In this document: positions 17,351 through 25,921 of the stretch, piece after piece | Position numbering within the stretch: the stretch's first letter is position 1 | How the letters are laid out: each line of letters begins with the position of its first letter | Assembly: GCA_013697635.1 (NCBI GenBank) | Contig: JACCWM010000070.1 | Span: 1-64,000, forward strand | DNA: 64,000 nucleotides | Direction: 5' to 3' | Origin: Lujinxingiaceae bacterium | GTDB lineage: Bacteria; Myxococcota_A; Bradymonadia; Bradymonadales; Bradymonadaceae | The notes under the pieces: model-generated | Database searches by the model: none | What the model was told of the DNA's origin: nothing | Seen by the model: the letters and a program-made list of their open reading frames with translations, nothing else | Program-made: the position numbers and the translations under genes

Positions 17351-17800
17351 CTAGATCTGATAGATCGGACGAAAATCCTCGCCGCAGATCTCCGGAACGG
17401 AGTCGGCAATTGACTGGATCGAATAGGTTTCCAGGATGCGGATCGTCGCATCGCGAATCTCCATCCATACCGGCTGAAAGGCCGCCTGGCGGTTGGTCGG
17501 TCGCTCGTCGGTGGTGCGATCCTCATAGGCCAGCGGGGCGACCGGGCCGTCGAGGTGGCGAATCACGGCCAAGACGGTGATCTCGCTGGCCGGCCGCGCG
17601 AGCAAATAGCCGCCGTTGGCGCCGCGCCGGCTGAGCACGAAGCCGCCGCGCTTGAGATCGGCCATGATGCCCTCGAGAAACTTCGAGGGAAGCGACTCCT
17701 CCTCAGCGATGCTTTGAATGCTCATCGGATCTTTAGAGCGGGCGCCAGCGAGGGTGACGAGCGCGCGCAGGCCATACATCGTCCGTGCACTGATATCCAT
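17351..17800 (-). CDS. Rrf2-family transcriptional regulator, no Fe-S ligand cysteines
   Basis: A 149-residue regulator. The family N-terminus is clear: MDISARTMYGLRAL, an HTH with SIQSIAEEESLPSKFLE, and the wing LSRRGANGGYLLARP. IscR/NsrR-type members bind Fe-S clusters through three Cys; here the only Cys is near the C-terminus (EICGED), so cluster sensing is unlikely and a CymR-like or ligand-only mode fits better. The ATG at 17800 gives the classical start. The VPEP-tailed gene lies 29 bases upstream on the same strand, so it is probably co-transcribed and perhaps autoregulated. Confidence 0.88.
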   Translation of the reverse strand: MDISARTMYGLRALVTLAGARSKDPMSIQSIAEEESLPSKFLEGIMADLKRGGFVLSRRGANGGYLLARPASEITVLAVIRHLDGPVAPLAYEDRTTDERPTNRQAAFQPVWMEIRDATIRILETYSIQSIADSVPEICGEDFRPIYQI

Positions 17801-17829
17801 GGCTACTCTTGGTCCGAGACGGTCAAAGC

Positions 17830-18774
17830 CTAAGCGTTTGGCTGCTTGATGCGACGGCGAAGGATCGCGGCGCCAAAGAGCACGCCCAACAACAAGAGCG
17901 TACCGGGCTCGGGCACCAGCGCAATCGTTCCACAAGCACAGCCACTTTGCTTGGTGCGCTCGGCCATCCGGTCATCGGGCGACATGAAAATGCGCACGTG
18001 CATCAGCGCGTCTTCGCGCGCGGTGAAGCGGTAGCTGACGGGGTGAAAGCCGCTCGCGCTCGCGCTGAGCGTCCACAGCCCCACGCCGAGCTCGTCGACC
18101 TCCCAGCTCGCGCTTCCACCGGTTACGACCACAGTTTGCGGCCCCAGTTGACCACGCTCCCCGCTCAGCGCGAGCTCGACGCTGGCCGGTGCAGCGGCGT
18201 CAAAGACCACCTGCACGCTCAACATCACATCCTGGGCGACGAAGAGCATGTACTCGCGCTCGCGCCCGGTCGACAGTGCGAACAACTCGACATGTGTGAC
18301 GTAGCCCGCCCGCGAAAGAGTCAACTCGTATTGGCCGCGTGAAAGTCCAGTAAAGCGAAACCGGCCGTCATCGGACGTGATCATACTCTGCGTGGCGTCC
18401 AGGTCGACATTTCGAAGCGCCACGTTGACGCCGGCACCGGAATCACTTCCTTGAAGCGTGACGCGCCCGCCGACGAAGAGATCGTCGAGGCCCACATCCG
18501 GCGAAACGTCGTCGACCACATCCACGGCAGCGTCTGTGCTCACGTCTGTGCTCACGTCTGTGCTCACGTCTGGAGCAACGTCTTCAGCCACGTCGGGCAC
18601 AAGGTCTGCGTCAGCGAGCGCATCCGGCACAAGAGCGACGTCGCTTGCGACGTCGCCCGTGGTGTCAGCCCCGACGGTGGCATCATCTGCGACATCGCCA
18701 ACGTCGGCCCAAAGCGGCGGGCAGATCAGCGTAACGAAGAGCATGGCGAATACAAAGCGTATCAGTGAGGACAT
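17830..18774 (-). CDS. Secreted carboxypeptidase-regulatory-like protein with VPEP (PEP-CTERM) tail
   Basis: A 314-residue protein with a signal peptide (about 1-23). An Asp/Val-rich repetitive linker occupies about 24-95. A carboxypeptidase-regulatory-like beta domain follows (GGRVTLQGSDSGAGVNVAL...GRFRFTGLSRGQYELTLSRAGY), then a second beta domain. The C-terminus has VPEPGT, a hydrophobic helix and RRR, the three-part PEP-CTERM sorting signal normally read by an exosortase; a CACG cluster lies just before it. The role is unknown; surface display or matrix is inferred. It sits between DUF368 and Rrf2 genes with 29-base gaps on both sides. Confidence 0.72.
   Translation of the reverse strand: MSSLIRFVFAMLFVTLICPPLWADVGDVADDATVGADTTGDVASDVALVPDALADADLVPDVAEDVAPDVSTDVSTDVSTDAAVDVVDDVSPDVGLDDLFVGGRVTLQGSDSGAGVNVALRNVDLDATQSMITSDDGRFRFTGLSRGQYELTLSRAGYVTHVELFALSTGREREYMLFVAQDVMLSVQVVFDAAAPASVELALSGERGQLGPQTVVVTGGSASWEVDELGVGLWTLSASASGFHPVSYRFTAREDALMHVRIFMSPDDRMAERTKQSGCACGTIALVPEPGTLLLLGVLFGAAILRRRIKQPNA
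18531..18572. repeat. 3.5 tandem copies of a 12-base repeat inside a coding region
   Basis: The unit CGTCTGTGCTCA repeats without mismatch at 18531, 18543 and 18555, with a half copy at 18567. On the coding (minus) strand it encodes the Asp-Val-Ser-Thr repeats of the linker in the VPEP-tailed protein. Exact copies suggest recent expansion and possible length variation between strains. Confidence 0.85.
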
Positions 18775-18803
18775 ATTGAATCTTCCAATCTCGAAAGGTG
18801 TGT

Positions 18804-20057
18804 TCACGCAGGCCCATGCTCGATCTGTTCGGCCTTCTTGACGCGGCCAAGCCAGCTCAGCGCCACGACCAGCAGCGCGCCGACGACAAAGGTCGCCGCC
18901 ACGGTCATCACGGAGGCATCGAGCGCTGCTGGTAAGACGTTGACGGCGGCACCGTCGACGGTCTGGCGAAACGGCCAGATACCTCGCAGACAACCTACCA
19001 TCAATCCGACGAGCACGCCCAGCGTGCCCGCCGGAAAGCGGCGCAACAGGTAGCTCAATAGCCGAGCGAAGCTCAAAAGACCGATCCCTGCGCCGGCACA
19101 AAACACGATCACGAAGGCGCCCTGGCTGATCGGAATCTCGCCGCTGGCCAGCGTTTTGAGAAAGCCCTTGAGCGCGTTGAGGATGAAGAAATAAGCGCCC
19201 AGAATCAGCAAGATGTACGAGCCGCTGATGCCGGGCAGGATCATGGCGCAAATGGCGATGGCGCCGGCCAAAAATATGAACCACAGCGTCGGTTGGGGCA
19301 CCTTGACCGGCACGCCGCCGGGGACCTCGAGCTTGTCGTAGGGTGCGCTTCGGGCCTTGATCGCGTCCTTGTCGGCACCCTCACCGGTGGCGATGGCGTG
19401 GGCTGCCGCCAGGGCTGCGGCCTGCTCGGGATTGGCCGCGACCAGGGCCTCGCGAAGCGCCTCGTTCTCGGGCGCCCAGTAGATCGCCTCGCTTGCCGCC
19501 GCGCTTGGGCCGCGCCGGGCGATCGTCTCGAGCGACTCGCCGCGTGACTCGAGCTCGACCCAGGTGCGGCCGCTCTCGAAGCTGTGGCCGGGATTGCTGA
19601 TCACAAAACCGGCGCCGGCGCCGGCGATGATCATCCAGGCGACGAGCACGCGCGTAGCACCGTCGCGAAAGCTGATCATGCGAAATGGCACCATGACGCT
19701 GGCCAAAATCAAGCCGAAGAACAGCCCGCGCATCGCCTCGGGATAGCGCTCCATCAAGCTGGGAATGACCATGCTGCCGAGCACGATCGCCGTGGCAATA
19801 CCGGCTCCCAGCACCATCATGAAGCCCAGATTGAGCGCCTTGACGGCCTCGATCAGCGCCGCGCGATCCTCGTCACGGCGGCCGTGGCGAAGATAGCGCC
19901 ACAGCGGCGCAAGCCAGCCCAGATTGAGCCCACGAATGGTGTTCACAAGCTCGGCATAGATGCCCAAAATCAGGGCCAGAGTGCCACCGCTGACGCCCGG
20001 AATGATATCCGCGACGCCCATGCAGGCACCCTTGCCAAAGAGTAGCAGTCGTTTCAT
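18804..20057 (-). CDS. DUF368 family integral membrane protein
   Basis: A 417-residue polytopic membrane protein. The family signature ADIIPGVSGGTLALILGIYAEL occurs near the N-terminus, and the related second motif MILPGISGSYILLILGAYF in the middle, consistent with an internal duplication. DUF368 members have been linked to undecaprenyl-phosphate recycling (flippase-like), which I recall as established for some members; this one is assigned by family only. A long hydrophilic insertion (about 160-250) separates the halves. It heads the unit DUF368, VPEP protein, Rrf2. Confidence 0.85.
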   Translation of the reverse strand: MKRLLLFGKGACMGVADIIPGVSGGTLALILGIYAELVNTIRGLNLGWLAPLWRYLRHGRRDEDRAALIEAVKALNLGFMMVLGAGIATAIVLGSMVIPSLMERYPEAMRGLFFGLILASVMVPFRMISFRDGATRVLVAWMIIAGAGAGFVISNPGHSFESGRTWVELESRGESLETIARRGPSAAASEAIYWAPENEALREALVAANPEQAAALAAAHAIATGEGADKDAIKARSAPYDKLEVPGGVPVKVPQPTLWFIFLAGAIAICAMILPGISGSYILLILGAYFFILNALKGFLKTLASGEIPISQGAFVIVFCAGAGIGLLSFARLLSYLLRRFPAGTLGVLVGLMVGCLRGIWPFRQTVDGAAVNVLPAALDASVMTVAATFVVGALLVVALSWLGRVKKAEQIEHGPA

Positions 20058-20279
20058 CTGATGAGTCTCTCGCGATGGTCACGCGCTTTGGCCAAACCCT
20101 GCGCCCTGCGCTCGTGCAACCAGGGTTGTTACGGGAAACGCGCCGAATCTGCAAGACGCGAGGCAAGCGATTGATTCGATTGAGGGATGAGCCTGCTGGA
20201 CGTGCTCAGCTTGCGCGGCTATCATCTGCGCCCATCCAGATGGTCGATACCACGCCAAAGAGAGCAAGGATTTATAGCC

Positions 20280-20957
20280 ATGACCCATGCAAAGACGATC
20301 GCCGACGGCTATCTGAGCTACGTCGATGACGAGCTCGGCTACAGCTACGAGGCCTGGGACGTGCTCAGCGTCGAGGCCATCCGCGCCCACGACGTGATCC
20401 TTCACACCGATTCAGCTTCACTCGACGCCGTCGACCGGCTGACCATCGACGACTTTGAGCGCTGGGCCCTGGCGCGCGCCTACCGCCGATGCGGCGAGCT
20501 CGAGGGATTCTTTGGTGTCTGCGAGTCGCTCACGCTCTCGACGGCGGCCCACCCGGGCATCGTCTACACCGAGGTCGTTGAGCTCTATGCCGAGGAGCTC
20601 GCCCGCGCCAACCGGCTCGCCAAAGCCCAGTCCAAGCTCGCCGAGGCTCGGCTGCGCTGGCCCGAGCCGGGCGCCCTACCCTATGCGATCGATGCGCGCA
20701 TCTTGCTGCTCGCGGGCGATCTCGACCTGGCCTTGGGCCGCTACCGCGCGCTTGCCGATGCCCACCCCGACGACGCCGAGCTGCGCTTCGAGATCGCCGA
20801 GGATCTCACACAAAATTCCCAGACATCGTCGGCCGGGCCGTGGCTCGACGAGGCCCTGGCTGTGGCCGAGCGCGTCGGCGACCGCGCGCTGATCGTCGAT
20901 ATCGAGCTGCTTCGAATCGAGCTTGGGGCGCTTACTGAAGAACGAAAGGCGCCTTGA
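20280..20957 (+). CDS. TPR-like protein, unknown function
   Basis: A 225-residue acidic, helical, probably cytoplasmic protein with no signal peptide. Loosely conserved TPR-like helix pairs are visible (ALARAYRRCGELEGFF, LAKAQSKLAEARLRWP, LDLALGRYRALADAHPDDAEL). No enzymatic motif is seen. AAGGA nine bases before the ATG at 20280 fixes the start; a longer frame from 20187 lacks such a site. The last 26 bases overlap the convergent GYF_2/AgmX gene. Confidence 0.65.
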   Translation: MTHAKTIADGYLSYVDDELGYSYEAWDVLSVEAIRAHDVILHTDSASLDAVDRLTIDDFERWALARAYRRCGELEGFFGVCESLTLSTAAHPGIVYTEVVELYAEELARANRLAKAQSKLAEARLRWPEPGALPYAIDARILLLAGDLDLALGRYRALADAHPDDAELRFEIAEDLTQNSQTSSAGPWLDEALAVAERVGDRALIVDIELLRIELGALTEERKAP

Positions 20958-23088
20958 TCGTGATGGCCTGCCCGCCAAACGCTGCGAAATTCCAGCGCTC
21001 GGTGTGCGAGATCATGCAGCGATCGAACTCCGTGCCGCGCACGGACTCGGGATCGACCTGGAAGCTCGAAACCTTGCCGCTGGGCTGGACTTCAATGGTG
21101 ACATAGATTTTTTGAGCATCGATGTTCAAGCCGCGACGCATCGTGCGCTCGCGACAAAGGCCGATGCTCTGGCGCACGGTGCGAAAGCCCGCTTGCGCTT
21201 GCTCGGCGGTCAAGCCGGTGCCCTCGAGCGTCGGGCGATCGACCACCGCGGCCGCCTTGGGCCGGTAAATCGGAGACTCACCCGAGGGCGACTGGATCGC
21301 GGCCAGGGCGTTGAAACGATCGTCATCGGCGGTTTTGGCGCGGGTGCCATCGGGCGCACCCTTGACGGCGGCCACCGGCGCGCCGCCCTCGCGTTGGAGA
21401 CCACCCTTGGCGGCGTTGGGGTCGTGGGCCACGGCGGCGTTCATCGCCTGCTCGAAGGGATCGACTGCGCCGCCGGCTGAGCTCGTGCCGCCGGTCTTGG
21501 CTGTCTTGGCTGCGGTCTTGGCGACGGCGCCCTCCTCAGGACGCTGCGCCTCCTGCTCGACAAAAGCCTTGGACTCCTCGCGTGTGATGACGTCGTCGGA
21601 GAGCTCCATCAGATTGTGCATGCGGCCCTGCTCCTCTTTGGAGTAGCGCCGAAAGACGACCTCACGCGGCTGCACTCGTTCGGCTTTGGCCACAGGCTCG
21701 GGCGCCTCCCTGTTTGCCGAGATATAGGCTCCGACACCGACCAGGCCGCCGACGATCACGACCGCCGCCACGATACCCGCGATCGCCTTGCCACGGCCCT
21801 GCTTTTTGATCTTGTCGAGCTGAATGAGCAGGCTGCCGCTGAACTCCCCACTGGTGGCGCTCGGGTGCGCCTGCGAGGAGGTCAGCATCGGCGCCGATGG
21901 AAAAAAGGGCACTTGATCGGAGGGGCCTTCCTCCTCGTCAGGCTCGACGCTGTCGCTCGCTGAAGCGCCGGCGGCAAGCGCCTTGCCGGCGTCGGCGCCC
22001 GAGAACAGGCCATCGTGGGTGCCCTTGAGCCGAGAGCGGCCCGAGGGCGGCAGAGCGAACTCGCCCGATCCCAAGGCGCTCTTCTGAACGGCGGCCCTCG
22101 ACGGATCCACCGCCTGGCCCGGCGAAACATCTACGGTGTCACCGAGCGCCAGATCGACGCCATGGTCAACGATGCTGGCCTCACTGACCTCATCGCTGGC
22201 CTCGCTGCCCTCGTCGAGCTTGAGCCGGTCGCGCAGGCGCTGCAAGCGCTCGCGCGGCGATACATCGCCTGTGGCACTGGCACGGTCGATTGAGGGCAAG
22301 GCGCGCGGTACGGGTATCGCAAGCTTGACCGGCTCGGGCTCGGGCTCGGGCTCGGGCGCGACAGCTTCTGGTTCGACGGGCTCCTGGTCGACGACCGGCT
22401 CTTTTGCGACTGGCTCTATGACGGCTGGGGCTGGCTCAATTGCGACCGGCTCTTCGGCCGCGGCCTCTTGGGCTGCAGGCTCGCTGAGCTTGGCGTTGAG
22501 GCTGTCGGGCACGGTGTCGAGCGGCTCATCGTCGCTATGATCGGCGACCTTGTCGGCGCGCTGCAGCTGAACGGGCTTGGAATCGGCAGGCTTTGTAAAG
22601 AGTGACTTTGAGGCGCCAGGCTTGGAGGCGGCCTCGGGCGCGCGCTTGCGCGGCGCGCCGCCGGGCTCGTAGTCCTCGATACGCACGGCCTGCAGCGCGG
22701 TGCTGATACCAATGGTCGATTTTGCCGGACGCACGGCCTGGCCGTCGCCGAGCGCATCGGCAAAGGCCGCCACGTCACGGACGGGCTTCCACTCGGTGAA
22801 GCTCTCGTTCCAGACGTAGACCGCGTCACCGAGTTTGCCGCTGGCAAATTGGACGCTGAGCTTCTCGAAGCTCAGCGGACCAAAACTCTCTCCGTTGATC
22901 GCGTAGTGCCAGGCGACGGTCGCCATGTCAGGCGCTGCAGCAGGTTGCGCGCTCGCGACAGGCTGGACGGGTTCTCGGACCGTGATGACGTGCGAGCAAC
23001 TCTTGCAGCGAACTTTGAGAACCTTGCCCCGAACCTTCTCATCCGCAATGGAGTATTTGGTCTGGCATTTATCGCAGTAAAACTTCAT
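20932..23088 (-). CDS. Zinc-ribbon, GYF_2 and AgmX/PglI-domain envelope protein
   Basis: A 718-residue protein. The N-terminal MJ0042-type zinc ribbon has C-x2-C and C-x2-C (MKFYCDKCQTKYSIADEKV...VRCKSC). A GYF_2 domain (about 60-115) contains WHYAINGESFGPLS. A long acidic Pro/Glu-rich linker follows, a single transmembrane helix near 440-460 (IAGIVAAVVIVGGLVGVGAYI), and a C-terminal AgmX/PglI domain (about 625-718) with two Cys (GLCRERTM, FDRCMIS). This is the layout of AgmX/GltJ-type proteins of Myxococcota, linked to gliding machinery in Myxococcus. A regulatory head inside and a TonB-like tail outside is inferred. Confidence 0.82.
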   Translation of the reverse strand: MKFYCDKCQTKYSIADEKVRGKVLKVRCKSCSHVITVREPVQPVASAQPAAAPDMATVAWHYAINGESFGPLSFEKLSVQFASGKLGDAVYVWNESFTEWKPVRDVAAFADALGDGQAVRPAKSTIGISTALQAVRIEDYEPGGAPRKRAPEAASKPGASKSLFTKPADSKPVQLQRADKVADHSDDEPLDTVPDSLNAKLSEPAAQEAAAEEPVAIEPAPAVIEPVAKEPVVDQEPVEPEAVAPEPEPEPEPVKLAIPVPRALPSIDRASATGDVSPRERLQRLRDRLKLDEGSEASDEVSEASIVDHGVDLALGDTVDVSPGQAVDPSRAAVQKSALGSGEFALPPSGRSRLKGTHDGLFSGADAGKALAAGASASDSVEPDEEEGPSDQVPFFPSAPMLTSSQAHPSATSGEFSGSLLIQLDKIKKQGRGKAIAGIVAAVVIVGGLVGVGAYISANREAPEPVAKAERVQPREVVFRRYSKEEQGRMHNLMELSDDVITREESKAFVEQEAQRPEEGAVAKTAAKTAKTGGTSSAGGAVDPFEQAMNAAVAHDPNAAKGGLQREGGAPVAAVKGAPDGTRAKTADDDRFNALAAIQSPSGESPIYRPKAAAVVDRPTLEGTGLTAEQAQAGFRTVRQSIGLCRERTMRRGLNIDAQKIYVTIEVQPSGKVSSFQVDPESVRGTEFDRCMISHTERWNFAAFGGQAITIKAPFVLQ
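22331..22360. repeat. GGCTCG hexamer run
   Basis: Four perfect GGCTCG units followed by a GGCGCG variant. On the coding minus strand they give Glu-Pro repeats in the stiff linker of the GYF_2/AgmX protein. Such repeats slip easily and can vary in number. Confidence 0.8.
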
Positions 23089-23334
23089 TCAAGGGCGCTC
23101 GAGGATGCAGATCAAACCATGGGTAAACCGGCACAACTGTACATAGGCGCCCTGGGACTGACAAGTAGGGGAATCACAATGTTTCGCCTCTGATCGTCGG
23201 CCAATCGAGCATCCGAGCCGCTCAGAGCCCGCGTTTGACCCGTACCCGGGCCTCATGACAGGATACCCGACAAGTGCCAGGCGGCGTCGAGTTTTTGGCT
23301 CCTGGTTTTCCTAGAATTGCTGACAAGGTGGACA

Positions 23335-23892
23335 ATGAAGTTCAATAAATGGTTTAGCCGGCTCTCCCGGGTGTTGATCGCGGGGTTTTGCCTGGTGCTG
23401 TTCGCTTGCGGTTTGGCCTCGTTTACGATGAACGAAGAGAGCAAAGAGATCATCATTGCCGGTCAGGCCACGGGCATCCTAGGCAGCCTGGCCGACCTCT
23501 TTCCGGCCAACATCCCGATGGATTTCAACCTCGAGCAAGAGCTCAAGGCACGCGATGCCGGCGTCGCCGAGAGCGTCTATTTGACCGAGCTACGCTTTGC
23601 GATCACGGCCACGCGCGATCCCGACGGCAGTGACAACTTCAACTTTCTCGACAGCGTCGACATCCACCTCGAGCCGACCACGGCGCGAAGCGCCCTGCCC
23701 GCGCGTCGACTGGCCTGGATTGACACCGTGGCCGACGGGCGTCGCGAGCTCTTCTTGAAGGTCGACGACGGCATCGACTTGAGACCCTACATCGAGGAGG
23801 GCATGCGCCTAAAGAGCACGGTCAAAGGCTCGGCTCCGCGAAACGATGTCTCGATGAAGGTCTTTGCCAAGCTCGACGTGCACCTGCTCTGA
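23335..23892 (+). CDS. Putative lipoprotein, unknown function
   Basis: A 185-residue protein. A basic start and hydrophobic segment end in the lipobox LFAC (Cys25). The mature part is mostly predicted beta structure, with repeated patterns such as VYLTELRFAITATRDPDGSDNFNFLDSVDIHL, recalling small beta-sandwich lipoproteins. The family is not recognised. ATG 23335 follows AAGGTGG; an upstream in-frame start at 23317 would spoil the signal peptide. The gene ends 14 bases from the convergent xseB. Confidence 0.6.
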   Translation: MKFNKWFSRLSRVLIAGFCLVLFACGLASFTMNEESKEIIIAGQATGILGSLADLFPANIPMDFNLEQELKARDAGVAESVYLTELRFAITATRDPDGSDNFNFLDSVDIHLEPTTARSALPARRLAWIDTVADGRRELFLKVDDGIDLRPYIEEGMRLKSTVKGSAPRNDVSMKVFAKLDVHLL

Positions 23893-23906
23893 GGCCCGCG
23901 CGCCGC

Positions 23907-24155
23907 TCAGCCCTCTTTTGCGGGGTCGAGCCCATCGATCACGGCCTTGACCTTCATCTCCGTGTCTTGAATCTTCTTGCGACACATCTGCAACAAGAAG
24001 GCGGCGCGCTCGACCTTGACCGCGAGCTCGTCGAGGTCGACGTGGTCGCCCTCAATCTCGGCCAGAATGCGCGAGAGCTCTTCCATCGCCTCGCGGTACT
24101 TGAGGCCGCCGGCTTGCTCGTCGACTGGCTCTGCCTGGTTCACTTTGTCGGCCAT
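23907..24155 (-). CDS. xseB: Exonuclease VII small subunit
   Basis: An 82-residue helical protein matching XseB: an N-terminal helix (YREAMEELSRILAEIEGDHVDLDELAVKVERA) followed by a second helix (LLQMCRKKIQDTEMKVKAVI). XseB decorates the XseA coiled coils to form the single-strand-specific nuclease. It lies 24 bases downstream of xseA on the same strand, as in most bacteria. Confidence 0.92.
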   Translation of the reverse strand: MADKVNQAEPVDEQAGGLKYREAMEELSRILAEIEGDHVDLDELAVKVERAAFLLQMCRKKIQDTEMKVKAVIDGLDPAKEG

Positions 24156-24179
24156 CGTTTGCCTTGATTCGCTGCCTGG

Positions 24180-25916
24180 TTACTCGTCGGGCACACGCTT
24201 GACGCTGATTGAGCCGTCCGCAAGCCTTACGTCGAGGAGCTGGTCCATTGCTACGTCCTCGCTGGAGCGCACCAGCTTGCCACGGCTACGAAGGATTGCA
24301 AAGCCGCGTTCGAGCACGCGCTGGGGATCGAGCAGGCGCAGGTTGTGCGCGGCGTGCTCGAGCTCCTCGCTTCGCCGGGCGAGGGCCATGCGCGCCTGCG
24401 GGCCAAGACGCGCCGCGGCGGCCTCGACACCCTCGCGTCGACGCCCGATCAGGCGAAACAGGCGCGCCTCGTCAAGCTGCTCGCGGCCGTGGCGCACCTC
24501 GTGCTCGGCGCGCTCCACACAGGCCCGCGCCCGTGCACTGATCTGCTCGCCAGAGATCTCCACACGCAACGAATCCTTGGCAATCCGTCGCCTGGCGCCC
24601 TGGGCGATACGCGCGCTGAGTTGGGCTGTGCTCGCTCGCTCGTCGACGAGGCGAGCGTTGACGCTGCGCTCGAGGCGCGCCGATTCTCGCAACAACAGGC
24701 TCTGCGCTGCCAGCACCTGGGCCGTGGCCCGCACACCCATGTGTTCGACGGCGGCCTCGGCGCCGGCCAGAAATTGGCCCACGCGCGCGATTAAAAGCTC
24801 GGCTGCGGCCGTGGGCGTCTTGGTCGAGTGCGCAATGAAGTCGAGCAGGCATTGATCGCGCTGATGGCCCACACCGCAGATCACCTTCACCGGATGCAAA
24901 CACACCGCCTCGCCGATCGCCTCGGTATCGAAGTAGGCCAGATCCGAGCGCGAGCCGCCGCCGCGCACGATCGCCACCACGTCAAAAGCGGCCGCCCGCC
25001 TGGCAAAATAATCGAGCGCCTCCAACACCGAGGCCTCCGTGTTGTGGCCCTGCACGCTGGCGTGATGCGTCGTCAGCTCAAAACCAAGCCCCGAGAGCCT
25101 CAGACCATGCACGAAGTCGTTGTACGCGTCGCTCTCATGGCTCGTGATCAGCCCCACGCGCAGCGGGCACACGGCGAGCTCGCGCGCCATGTTCTTGCCC
25201 TCGATGCCTCGCGCCTCCAGCGCCCGAAACACTCGCTCGCGGTTCATCTCCAGCTCGCCGGCCGTATACGACGGATCGATATCGGAGACGATCAGCTGGT
25301 AGCGCCCGTTTTGCGGATAGAGCTCGACGCGGGCCTTCAAGCGCACGGCCAGGCCGTCCCGAAGCCGTATCGACTGCGGCAGCGCAGCCAGGGTCGCCTC
25401 GATGCGCCGCCTGTCCTCCTCGAACATCACGGCCTTGATCCGCGCGATCTCAGATGCCCCGGCGTAGGGCCGCTCGGCCAGATCGAAGAAGCTCGTGCGC
25501 TGATTGCCGGCGGCATTCTTATCGTAGTCCTGCAGCTCGCCGACGATCCACAGATCGTCTTTGAAGTGATCCCGCAGCACCGCGCGCGCGGCCTGGTTGA
25601 GCTTGGAGACGGTATAGGTGTCGGCCGGCACCGGAGTCGCCAGCCCCGCCACGCTCGAGAGCGCCGGCGGCGAGGGCGCCAAAGACTGGCCCGCCGACTC
25701 GCAGTAGGTGCGAAGCTCCACGGAAAGTTTGAAGTGGTGGCCTTCGAGCTGCTCGAGCACGTAGGCCAGATGCTGCAGCGGCACGAACCAGGCCTTCGAG
25801 TTGGCGTCCCAGCGCCGCTCCGGAAGGTTTCGCACCGTATTAACCAGCTCGCGCTCGTAGGGAAAGCTGATGCGCAGGGTGCGCTCGGCAAGCTCGATGT
25901 CGATCATTCGTGCCAT
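24180..25916 (-). CDS. xseA: Exonuclease VII large subunit with N-terminal HARP-like module
   Basis: A 578-residue protein. From about residue 101 it is typical XseA: an OB-fold (YTVSKLNQAARAVL, WIVGELQDY), then the catalytic domain with GLITS, IVRGGGSRSDLAYFD and the HPVKVICGVGHQRDQCLLDF-like segment, and a long Arg/Glu/Ala-rich coiled coil. Family members are usually about 400-460 residues. The extra ~75 N-terminal residues carry SFPYERELVNTVRNLPERRW followed by D-x3-K-x-W, a pattern like the HARP domain of SMARCAL1 proteins. ATG 25916 is chosen because it opens this module and lies 5 bases after the upstream gene's stop. Confidence 0.9.
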   Translation of the reverse strand: MARMIDIELAERTLRISFPYERELVNTVRNLPERRWDANSKAWFVPLQHLAYVLEQLEGHHFKLSVELRTYCESAGQSLAPSPPALSSVAGLATPVPADTYTVSKLNQAARAVLRDHFKDDLWIVGELQDYDKNAAGNQRTSFFDLAERPYAGASEIARIKAVMFEEDRRRIEATLAALPQSIRLRDGLAVRLKARVELYPQNGRYQLIVSDIDPSYTAGELEMNRERVFRALEARGIEGKNMARELAVCPLRVGLITSHESDAYNDFVHGLRLSGLGFELTTHHASVQGHNTEASVLEALDYFARRAAAFDVVAIVRGGGSRSDLAYFDTEAIGEAVCLHPVKVICGVGHQRDQCLLDFIAHSTKTPTAAAELLIARVGQFLAGAEAAVEHMGVRATAQVLAAQSLLLRESARLERSVNARLVDERASTAQLSARIAQGARRRIAKDSLRVEISGEQISARARACVERAEHEVRHGREQLDEARLFRLIGRRREGVEAAAARLGPQARMALARRSEELEHAAHNLRLLDPQRVLERGFAILRSRGKLVRSSEDVAMDQLLDVRLADGSISVKRVPDE

Positions 25917-25921
25917 GTTCG

